From: Monoplex corrugatus
Taxonomy: Eukaryota; Mollusca; Gastropoda; Littorinimorpha; Ranellidae
Assembly: GCA_030674185.1 (NCBI GenBank)
Contig: CM060315.1
Span: 85,087,454 to 85,151,453 of the forward strand
Direction of reading: 5' to 3'
DNA length: 64,000 nt
Shown: one piece after another, positions 54,995 through 64,000 of the stretch
Layout of the letters: each line of letters opens with the position of its first letter
How positions within the stretch are numbered: position 1 is the first letter of the stretch
Program-made: the position numbers and the translations under genes
The notes under the pieces: model-generated
The model's input: only the letters and a program-made list of their open reading frames with translations
Databases searched by the model: none
Told to the model about the DNA's origin: nothing

Positions 54995-55920
54995 CGCATT
55001 CTTCTTCTTCTCTTCTTCTTCTTCTTCTTCTTCTTCTTCTTCTTCTTCTTCTTCTCTTCTTCTTCTTCTTCTTCTTCTCTTCTTCTCTTCGCATTCTTCT
55101 TCTTCTTCTTCTTCGCATTCTTCTTCTTCTTCGCATTCTCTTCTTCTTCGCATTCTTCCTCTTCTTCGCATTCTTCTTCACATTCTTCTTCGCATTCTTC
55201 TTCTTCTTCGCATTCTTCTTCTTCGCATTCTTCGCATTCTTCTTCTTCTTCGCATTCTTCTTCTTCGCATTCTTCGCATTCTTCTTCTTCTTCTTCTTCG
55301 CATTCTTCTTCTTCTTCGCATTCTCCTTCTTCTTCGCATTCTTCTTCTTCTTCGCATTCTTCTTCTTCACATTCTTCCTTCTTTCTTCTTCTTCTTCTTC
55401 TTCTTCTTTTCTTCTTTTCTTCTTCTTCTTCTTCTTCTTCTTCTTCTTCGCATTCTTCTTCTTCTTCCTTCTTCTTCTTCTTCTTCTTCTTCGCATTCTT
55501 CTTCTTCGCATTCTTCTTCTTCGCATTCTTCTTCTTCGCATTCTTCTTCTTCGCATTCTTCTTCTTCTTCTTCTTCTTCGCATTCTTCGCATTCTTTCTT
55601 CCATTCTTCTTCGCATTCTTCTTCTTCTTCTTCCTTTCTTCTTCTTCTTCTTCTTCCTTCTCTTCTTCTTCTTCTTCTTCTTCTTCTTCTTCTTCTTCTT
55701 CTTCTTCTTCTTCTTCTTCTTCTTCTTCTTCTTCTTCATTCTCTTCTTCTTCTTCTTCTTCTTTCGCATTCTTCTTCGCATTCTTCTTGCATTCTCTGCA
55801 TTCTTCGCATTCTTTTTCTTCTTCCATTCTTCTTCTTCTTCATTTCTTCTCGTCTTCTTGCTATTCTTCGCATTCTTCTTGCATTCTTCGCATTCTTTTT
55901 CTTCTTCGCATTCTTGTTCT
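54995..55920. repeat. (TTC)n array punctuated by GCA
   Basis: About 920 bases of TTC triplets are broken many times by GCATTC. The same motif inverted (AAGAAGAAGAATGCGAAGAA) flanks the left end of the CRESS-like element. Long frames rich in Lys/Glu or Ser/Leu are artefacts. Confidence 0.96.
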
Positions 55921-56280
55921 GCATCTCCTCCCCACATCCTTGAACACTGATCCACTACGTCCACTCTCTGTTTATAATCAATTGTCTATTTCTTCGAGAT
56001 CCCCCGTCTCTACCCCCACCACCCTTTGCTTCTCATCTGACCCCTCCCCCTCTCCATTGTTTGTATGTGCATATACAATATTTTTTTCTTGCAGTCTCTC
56101 AGTTTGATATGTTTCAACCAAAGAAAGTTTATACCTGTTTTCACAAGGCAAATAAAACATGAATCACAGATCACAGGCCGAAGAAATGAAATAAAATCAC
56201 ATGAAAATCTACAAATTGCAAAATCATCTTATTGTACCTCGTAATTCTTCCTTTTTTGACAATACGGAAACAATGTGCTG
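55921..56280. other. Intergenic, no gene recognised
   Basis: Unique sequence between two microsatellites; no motif-bearing frame. Confidence 0.5.
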
Positions 56281-56283
56281 AGT

Positions 56284-56287
<4 letters not shown>

Positions 56288-56326
<39 letters not shown>

Positions 56327-56405
56327 CACTACTACTACTACTACTACTACAAGTACTACTACTACTACTACTACTACCACTGCTGCTGCTGTTGCTGCTG
56401 CTGTT
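56288..56405. repeat. (CTA)n and (CTG)n repeats
   Basis: About 30 CTA triplets pass into CTG/TTG triplets. Confidence 0.95.
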
Positions 56406-56679
56406 GTGGTTTTTGTTGAAGTAGATTTATTGCATGTGTTTGATGGAAGTCATTCTGCTTAATTCATACCTGTTGCCTTTGTGTTTTGTATTACAAATAT
56501 AAAACAGAAGTATTTCAGGGGAGAAGTAAAACGGTGGAGAAAGAATTATCCAGACACCATTTTTCTTTGCTGATATGTGGCTAAAAAACAAACAGAAAAA
56601 AAAGCGAAGATCTTTATGTTCTACAGAGGCGTTTTGCTTCTGTCCTCTATGGTACACTGCTGTGGGAGCCACACAGACC

Positions 56680-59600
56680 TCCCCATCCCCCCTAACCCCA
56701 TCCCTAGCCCCATCCCCCCTAACCCACCCCATACACCCCCTAACCCCATCCCCTAACCCATCTCCCTAACCCATCCCCTTAACCCCATCCCCCCTAACCC
56801 CATCCCCCTAACCTATCCCCCTAACCCCTCCCCCTAACCCCATCCCCCTAACACCATCCCCCTAACCTTACCCCTAACCCCATCCCCCTAACCCATAACC
56901 CTAACCCCATCCCCCTAACCCTAACCCTAACCCCATCCCCCTAACCCTAACCCTAACCCATCCCTCTAACCCTAACCCTAACCCTATCCCTCTAACCCCA
57001 TCCCCCTAACCCTAACCCTAACCCCATCCCCCTAACCCTAACCCTAACCCTAACCCCATCCCCTACCCTAACCCTACACCCTAACCCACCCCCTAACCCT
57101 AACCCCATCCCCCTAACCACATCCCCCTAACCACCCTAACCCTAACCCTAACCCCATCCCCTAACCCATCCCCCTAACCCATCCCCCTAACCCCATCCCC
57201 CTACACCCTAAACCCCTAACCCATCCCCCTAACCCTATCCCCCTAACCCCATCCCCTAACCCACCCCTAACATCCCCCAACTCCCCCTAACCCATCCCCT
57301 AACCCATCCCCCTAACCCCATCCCCCTAACCCATCCCCCTAACCCTACCCCATCCCCCCTAACCCCATCCCCCTAACCCATCCCCCTAACCCATATCCCC
57401 TAACCCCATCCCCCTAACCCATCCCCCTAACCCATCCCCCTAACCCATCCCCTAACCCATCCCCAACCCATCCCCCCAACCCCATCCCCCTAACCCATCC
57501 CCCTAACCCATCCCCCTAACCCCATCCCCCTAACCCATCCCCCTAACCCATCCCCTAACCCATCCTCCTAACCCATCCCCAACCCCTACCCCTAACCCCA
57601 TCCCCCTAACCCATCCCCCTAACCCATCCCCCATAACCCCTATCCCCCTAACCCCATCCCCCTAACCCATCCCCCTAACCCTATCCCCCTAACCCTATCC
57701 CCCTAACCCATCCCCCTAACCCATCCCCCTAACCCTATCCCCCTAACCCCATCCCCCTAACCCATCCCCCTAACCCTATCCCCCTAACCCTATCCCCCTA
57801 ACCCCATCCCCCTAACCCATCCCCCTACCCCTAACCTACCCCTAACCCCATCCCCCTAACCCATCCCCTAACCCTATCCCCCTAACCCATCCCCCTAACC
57901 CCATCCCCCTAACCCCTATCCCCCTAACCCCATCCCCTAACCCCATCCCCCTAACCCATCCCCCTAACCCTATCCCCTAACCACATCCCCCTAACCACAT
58001 CCCCCTAACCCATCCCCCTAACCCTAACCCCCTAACCCATCCCCCTAACCCATCCCCCTAACCCATCCCCCTAACCCTATCCCCCTAACCCTATCCCCCT
58101 AACCCATCCCCCTAACCCTATCCCCCTAACCCTACCCCCTAACCCATCCCCTCCTACCCCTACCCCTAACCCTAACCCCCTAACCCTATCCCCCTAACCT
58201 AACTCCCTACCCTACCCTAACCTAACCCCATCCCCTAACCCAACCCTAACCCACCACCCTAACCCCTAACCCTAACCCCACCCCCTAACCCTAACCCACC
58301 CTAACATCCCCTAACCCATCCCCCTAACCCTACCCCCTAACCCCATCCCCTAAACCCCTAATCCCCCCCTAACCCCATCCCCCTAACCCACCCCCTAACC
58401 CCTAACCCCCCCCCTAACCCATCCCCCTAACCCCATCCCCCTAACCCATCCCCCTAACCCCATCCCCCTAACCCACCCCTAACCCCATCCCCCTAACCCT
58501 ATCCCCCCTAACCCATCCCCCTAACCCCACCCCTAACACCCCACCCCCTAACCCTACCCCTAACCCATCCCCCTAACCCATCCCCTAACCCTATCCCCCT
58601 AACCCCATCCCCCTAACCCTACCCCCTAACCCATCCCCTAACCTACCCCTAACCCCCCCTAACCCATCCCCCTAACCCCATCCCCTAACCCATCCTCCCT
58701 AACCCCATCCCCTAACCTCCCCCTAACCCCATCCCCCTAACCCAACCCCTAACCCATCCCCCTAACCACCCCCCTAACCCCATCCCCCTAACCCTCCCCT
58801 AACCCACCCTACCCACCTACCCCCCTAACCCCATCCCCCTAACCCATCCCCCTAACCCCATCCCCCTAACCCATCCCCCTAACCCCATCCCCCTAACCCC
58901 TACCCCCTAACCCACCCCCTAACCCCATCCCCCTAACCCATCCCCCTAACCCCATCCCCCTAACCCTATCCCCCTAACCCCATCCCCCTAACCCATCCCC
59001 CTAACCCCATCCCCCTAACCCATCCCCCTAACCCCATCCCCCTAACCCACCCCCTAACCCACCCATCCCCCTAACCTACCCCCTAACCCCATCCCCCTAA
59101 CCCATCCCCCTAACCCCATCCCCCCTAACCCATCCCCCTAACCCCATCCCCCTAACCACCCTAACCCCCCCTAACCCATCCCCCTAACCCCATCCCTAAC
59201 CCATCCCCCAACCTATCCCCCTAACCCACCCCTAACTCCACCCCCCTAACCCATCCCCCTAACCCATCATCCCCCTAACCCCATCCCCTACCATCCCCAA
59301 CCCCCCCCTAACCCATCCCCCTAACCCTATCCCCCTAACCCCATCCCCCCTAACCCATCCCCAACCCCATCCCTAACCCTACCCCCTAACCCATCCCCTA
59401 ACCCCATCCCCCTAACCCCATCCCCTAACCCCATCCCCTAACCCATCCCCCCTAACCCTAACCCCATCCCCTCCTAACCCCACCCCTACCCCTCCCCTAA
59501 CCCCAACCCCCCTAACCCCATCCCCCCTAACCCCCATCCCCCCTAACCCATCCCCCTAACCCATCCCCCTAACCCATCCCCCTAACCCCATCCCCCTAAC

Positions 59601-60868
59601 CCTAACCCCCTAACCCCATCCCCCTAACACCCTACCCCCCTAACCCCATCCCCCTAACCCATCCCCCTAACCCCATCCCCTAACCCCATCCCCCTAACCC
59701 ACCCCCCTACCCCCCATCCCCCTAACCCCATCCCCCTACCACCCCTAACCCCATCCCCCTAACCCATCCCCCTAACCCATCCCCCTAACCCATACCTACC
59801 CCCTAACCCCATCCCCCTAACCCCATCCCCCTAAACCCTAATCCCCCTAAACCACCATCCCCACACCCTCCCCCTAACCCCATCCCCCTAACCCCATCCC
59901 CCTAACCCCATCCCCCTAACCCCATCCCCCTAACCCATCCCCCTAACCCCCATCCCCTAACCCATCCCCCTAACCCCATCCCCCTAAACCCCATCCCCCT
60001 AACCCCATCCCCCTAACCCCATCCCCCTAACCCATCCCCCTAACCCATCCCCCTAACCCCATCCCCCTAACCCATCCCCCTAACCCTACCACCCCTAACC
60101 CCAACCATCCCCCTAACCCCATCCCCTAACCTATCCCCCTAACCCACCCTAACCCCATCCCCCTAACCCCATCCCCCTAACCCCATCCCCCCTAACCCCA
60201 TCCCCCTAACCCCATCCCCCTAACCCATCCCCCTAACCCATCCCCTAACCATCCCCCTAACCCATCCCCCTAACCCACCCCCTAACCCATCCCCCAACCC
60301 ACCCTCCCCCCTACCCCATCCCCCTAACCCCATCCCCCTAACCCCTCCCCTAACCCATCCCCTAACCCCATCCCCCTAACCCACCCCTAACCCCATCCCT
60401 AACCCCATCCCCCTAACCCACCCATCTCCCTAACCCCCCCTAAACCACCCTAACCCCATCCCTCCTAACCCCATCCCCTAACCCCATCCCTAACCCTATC
60501 CTCCCATCCCCCTAACCCCATCCCCCTAACCATCCCCCTAAACCCTATCCCCTAACCCTATCCCCAATCCCATCCCCCTAACCCCATCCCCCTGACCCTA
60601 CCCCCTAACCCTTCCAACTAACCCCATCCCCCTAAACACTGAAACCTATACTCTATCCCTAACCCTATCCCTAACCTATCCCCTAACCTATCCCCCTAAC
60701 CCATCCCTAACCCTAATCCCCATAACCCTAATCCCCCTAACCCTATCCCTAAACCTATCCCATAACCCTAAACTCCTAACACCCATCCCCCTAACCTCAT
60801 CACCCCTAACCCTATCCCCCTAACCCCATCCCCCTAACCCCATCTCCCCTAACCCCATCCCCTTAAAA
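56680..60868. repeat. Telomere-like degenerate satellite (CCCCATCCCCCTAA)
   Basis: 4.2 kb of units of 12-14 bases, mainly CCATCCCCCTAACC, each containing CCCTAA, the C-rich telomere hexamer. Perfect runs of CCCTAA occur at about 56890-57080, mixed with the longer unit. The C-rich strand is the + strand throughout. Its homogeneity of orientation and lack of ordinary sequence mark it as an interstitial or subtelomeric array. Confidence 0.95.
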
Positions 60869-61400
60869 GGATCTCGATAAATATCTGCTTAAGTACATGT
60901 TCAAAACATGTGTGATTTTTCGTAAGTCTCTGTTTATATATACTTGTCGAAAACACACGTATGTTTTTAGTAAATATCTGTTAATTACTTGAAAACGTGT
61001 GTAATTTTATATAAATCTCTACTTAATGACTAGTTGAAAACATCATTTTTTTTTAGTAAATCTCTGTTTAATTATTGTTGAAAACACGTGTAATTTTCAA
61101 TAAATCTCTGCTTAATTACTGTTGAAAACATGTGTAACTTTAATAAATCTCTGCTTAATTACTTGTTGAAAACATGTATAATTTTAATAAATCTCTGCTT
61201 AATTATTTGTTGAAAACATGTATGATTTTTTATAAATCTCTGCTTATTTACTTGTTAAAAACATGTGTACTTTTTAGTAAATCCCTGCTTAATCTTGTCG
61301 AATAAATATATGCTTCATCATCTGTTGAAAACACTTGTTATTGTATATCAATTTCTTCTGAATTATTTGTTGAAAACACGTGTAAACAGCAAAGATTTTA
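60869..61400. repeat. 45-bp AT-rich minisatellite, about 11 copies
   Basis: Units contain AATAAATCTCTGCTTAATTA then CTTGTTGAAAACATGTGTA, 40-50 bases each and diverged. It directly abuts the telomere-like array. Confidence 0.9.
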
Positions 61401-61579
61401 TGCACATTTTTGAAACGGTGGTAAATTACAGACAACAAAAAATACGAATAAAAATACATAAATCATTTTTTCTCAAAACAACAACAACAAAAAACCCACA
61501 AACAAAAGTCACCAACAATAAATACAAATGACACTTGTGAAAACCTGTCTGTGATCATAGTGAAGAAATGATTGCTGAC

Positions 61580-61720
<141 letters not shown>

Positions 61721-61918
61721 CACACACATACTCACACGATCACAACACTATAGAAAATGCACTCACATACACTCACATACGCCACACACACATATACATA
61801 CATGTACCCGCAAACATACACTCACACAGACATACACACGCACAAACACACACACACTCATATAAACAGAAGCGCCCACACACATACATGCATGTACACA
61901 CCCCACACACACACACAC

Positions 61919-62010
<92 letters not shown>
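61721..62010. repeat. (CA)n microsatellite
   Basis: Imperfect CA sequence then a pure CA run of about 90 bases (61918-62010). Confidence 0.95.
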
Positions 62011-62012
<2 letters not shown>

Positions 62013-62229
62013 CCTGGTCTCCATCATTATTCATTTTCCACCTTATTCATTTATTTGAGTGATATCTTAAAATAGAACGATCGAGCCACTCGTTGCTTCA
62101 TCTCACACGAACCTTATCAGCAGATGAACATAGGCGGGTCTTCGTCACAAAGTTCACTGGTTCAGCCTTTGTTAAGTTACTGTCGATAGTGTCCTCACTG
62201 TCACCTGTCACTAGTGCTACTACCTAAAG

Positions 62230-62415
62230 GTCCAGGTCAGGCCACAGACATGACTGTGGAGACAGGCAACCAGTTCTGTGGCATTCTGTGATATTGTGGC
62301 CTAGTGCCATAGACGTGGGTGGGGAGACAGACAGACAACTAGCTCCTTCGCACTCTGTGATATGATTACCTCGCTACATAGACATGGATGGGCAGACAGG
62401 CAACTAGCTCAGTAA
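62230..62415. repeat. Diverged 66-bp tandem repeat, about three units
   Basis: CATAGACRTGGGTGGGGAGACAG-like segments followed by CAACTAGCTC recur near 62248, 62309 and 62378 with many differences. Confidence 0.5.
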
Positions 62416-62419
62416 CACC

Positions 62420-62875
62420 TGTGCACATGTGAAATCATCTCTTTATTCTACTGGGCTTGTCAGAACACATAGTTTGATTACCGTGGTGTGTCATTCAACT
62501 GGCTTCAGTTCGGTTTTGTGGCAAAGTTCTGTTTGTTAGAATCACACAATATCATGCCAATCAAATTAGCGCTGTTCGTCTGTCAGATCGAGGATGACCA
62601 TCTGGGTTAGGGTGGTCGGGTGTTGTGGGTACGGGGGTGGCTGGTCAGTCTGATCCGCATCCAGCAAAGTCTCTGGCAGTGGGAGAGGGGATGGTGGCCA
62701 CAGATGGCGGGCTGTTGGCTCTGTTCTTCCTGGCATGCGTAAATCAAACCATCCAAATAACTAACAACCAATTAGAACCGAGAAATTTACGAATAAAAAA
62801 TACCCCCGACTGAAGCCAAAACGAGACACATGATGTAATTGTCGTCACATATATAAAACACACATACAATAATAT
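62420..62875. other. Intergenic, no gene recognised
   Basis: A GT-rich stretch with a 62-residue frame but no known motif. Confidence 0.4.
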
Positions 62876-62877
62876 AT

Positions 62878-63281
62878 ATATGTGTCTGTATGTCTGTATG
62901 TCTGTATGTATGTCTGTATGTATGTATGTATGTATGTCTGTATGTCTGTATGTCTGTATGTATGTATGTATGTATGTATGTATGTATGTATGTATGTCTG
63001 TATGTCTGTGTGTCTGTATGTCTGTATGTATGTATGTATGTATGTATGTATGTATGTATGTATGTATGTATGTATGTATGTGTGTGTGTATGTATGTATG
63101 TATGTATGTATGTATGTATGTATGTATGTATGTATGTATGTATGTATGTGTGTATGTATGTATGTATGTATGTATGTATGTATGTATGTATGTATGTATG
63201 TATGTATGTATGTATGTGTGTATGTATGTATGTATGTATGTATGTATGTATGTATGTATGTGTGTATAGTATGTATGTATG

Positions 63282-63313
<32 letters not shown>

Positions 63314-63476
63314 TGTATGTATGTATGTGTATGTATGTTGTATGTATGTATGTATGTATGTATGTTGTATGTATGTGTGTATGTATGTATGTATGTATGT
63401 ATGTATGTATGTATGTTATTTGTATGTATGGTATGTATGTATGTATGTATGTATGTATGTATGTATGTATATATAT
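62878..63476. repeat. (TGTA)n tetranucleotide array
   Basis: About 600 bases of TGTA/TGTC units. All three + strand frames are open only because the unit has no stop in those phases. Confidence 0.97.
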
Positions 63477-63639
63477 TTACGCCACCGTAAAGGCCACAAG
63501 AGCTGCGACAGGTTCTGGAATGCTATGATTATGATACAGATGAACATAATAGTGATGATAGTGTGGCATTTCACCCAGGTTTGAGAATGCGTGACAGGGC
63601 TGTACTCCCCCTAATATATCATGATGCCAACCAGGTCCG

Positions 63640-63890
63640 AGAGATACAGACATCTATGGTGTTGGCCGAGACGTTTAAACAACAATCTCAATGACGCACC
63701 CATGAAGCGGATGAGACTCGACTACATGGTCCCAGTTTTCCCAATAAGCCCATACCACGCTCAGCTCTAGGTAGGAGCTTGATGGGGCCGAACAATCCCA
63801 CGATGCATTTGACAGAACGGACGGGGAATCGAACCCTCAACCCTCTAGTAGGTCGTCCGTTGCGCTAACCATTACTACTACGGCGAATGG
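63640..63890 (-). mobile_element. tRNA-derived SINE
   Basis: On the - strand, from 63885 downward, TGGTTAGCGCAACGG (A box) and GGTTCGATTCC (perfect B box) are about 34 bases apart, as in a tRNA. The acceptor ends do not pair, and a body of about 180 non-tRNA bases follows. A polymerase III-transcribed SINE is likelier than a tRNA gene. Confidence 0.55.
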
Positions 63891-64000
63891 CACAATACTA
63901 TTTATCAAATGGCAGTTCCCAACTTGTCTCAATGCTATTTCGAGGCCTAAAAGCACAGATCGGAGAACGCCATTATAGAGATCGATGCTGGGGCTATCAC

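Larger units (their letters stand above)
51612..55011. mobile_element. Endogenous CRESS-DNA-virus-like element with terminal inverted repeats
   Basis: A 3.3-kb unit holds a + strand capsid-like gene, a convergent - strand Rep gene and, upstream of rep, a TAGTATTAC nonanucleotide with repeats. This is the ambisense layout of circular Rep-encoding ssDNA viruses (circovirus-like). The whole is bracketed by inverted 33-bp sequences at 51668-51700 and 54955-54987, and farther out by AGAAGAAGAAGAATGCG inverted at 51612 and 54995. If the two ends were joined, origin and both promoters would fall in one intergenic region, as in a circular genome. Mutations in cap and loss of Rep motif III indicate a fixed, nonviral state. 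Confidence 0.82.

Noticed and set aside
54954..55964. Long Lys/Glu/Arg-rich and Ser/Leu-rich frames
   Set aside because: Products of the TTC/GAA array in different phases, with no domain structure.
62882..63528. Cys/Tyr/Met-rich frames of about 200 residues
   Set aside because: The TGTA tetranucleotide is open in all three frames.
63816..63885. tRNA gene on the - strand
   Set aside because: A and B boxes are good but the acceptor stem does not pair; a tRNA-derived SINE fits better.

Overview
The window is animal nuclear DNA, most likely from a mollusc or another lophotrochozoan. There are no bacterial operons or ribosome binding sites. Almost all recognisable coding sequence belongs to eukaryotic transposable elements, and about a third of the window is micro- or minisatellite. 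The mollusc assignment is an inference from the mix of elements: a DIRS retrotransposon, a Ty3/Gypsy element resembling K02A2.6/mag, many LINE families, a mariner, piggyBac-type TTAA MITEs and a short SINE tail ending in GAAC repeats. No complete host gene was found. The only convincing host-gene sequence is a von Willebrand factor A (vWA) domain exon near 48.1-48.4 kb, itself broken by a 61-bp retroposed insertion.

Layout. 1-4.24 kb: a DIRS-like tyrosine-recombinase retrotransposon (gag end, RT, RNase H, recombinase, palindromic 3' end), cut by the window edge. 4.5-6.5 kb: two LINE fragments and tRNA-derived SINE pieces. 6.9-9.9 kb: a 5'-truncated Ty3/Gypsy pol with a 3' LTR. 9.9-10.1 kb: a palindromic MITE. 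11.9-28 kb: LINE fragments of several families between microsatellites, plus a 2.66-kb array of a 34-bp repeat lying inside a LINE. 28.16-29.50 kb: a mariner with both terminal repeats and TA duplications. 29.6-34.7 kb: two large minisatellites (30 bp and 21 bp units). 37.2-38.8 kb: a LINE with an intact 417-residue reading frame. 39.8-46.6 kb: further minisatellites, a second palindromic MITE, a LINE carrying a nested foldback element, and a LINE ending in a zinc finger. 48.1 kb: the vWA exon. 56.7-60.9 kb: a 4.2-kb degenerate telomere-like CCCTAA array, then a 45-bp AT-rich array. 62.9-63.5 kb: a TGTA array and a final SINE.

The most notable locus is 51.6-55.0 kb. It is a compact ambisense unit whose genes are those of a circular Rep-encoding single-stranded DNA (CRESS-DNA) virus. 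A capsid-like gene with an arginine-rich N terminus lies on the + strand behind a TATA/initiator promoter. A Rep gene with HUH motifs I and II and a complete superfamily 3 helicase lies convergently on the - strand. Upstream of rep are an exact TAGTATTAC nonanucleotide, flanking repeats and three tandem 24-bp repeats. The unit is bracketed by 33-bp inverted repeats with one mismatch, and both are followed outward by the same GAA-rich motif. The capsid frame is broken in three places. Rep stays open but lacks the segment that normally carries catalytic motif III. It is either an endogenous viral copy or a virus-derived element with transposon-like ends.
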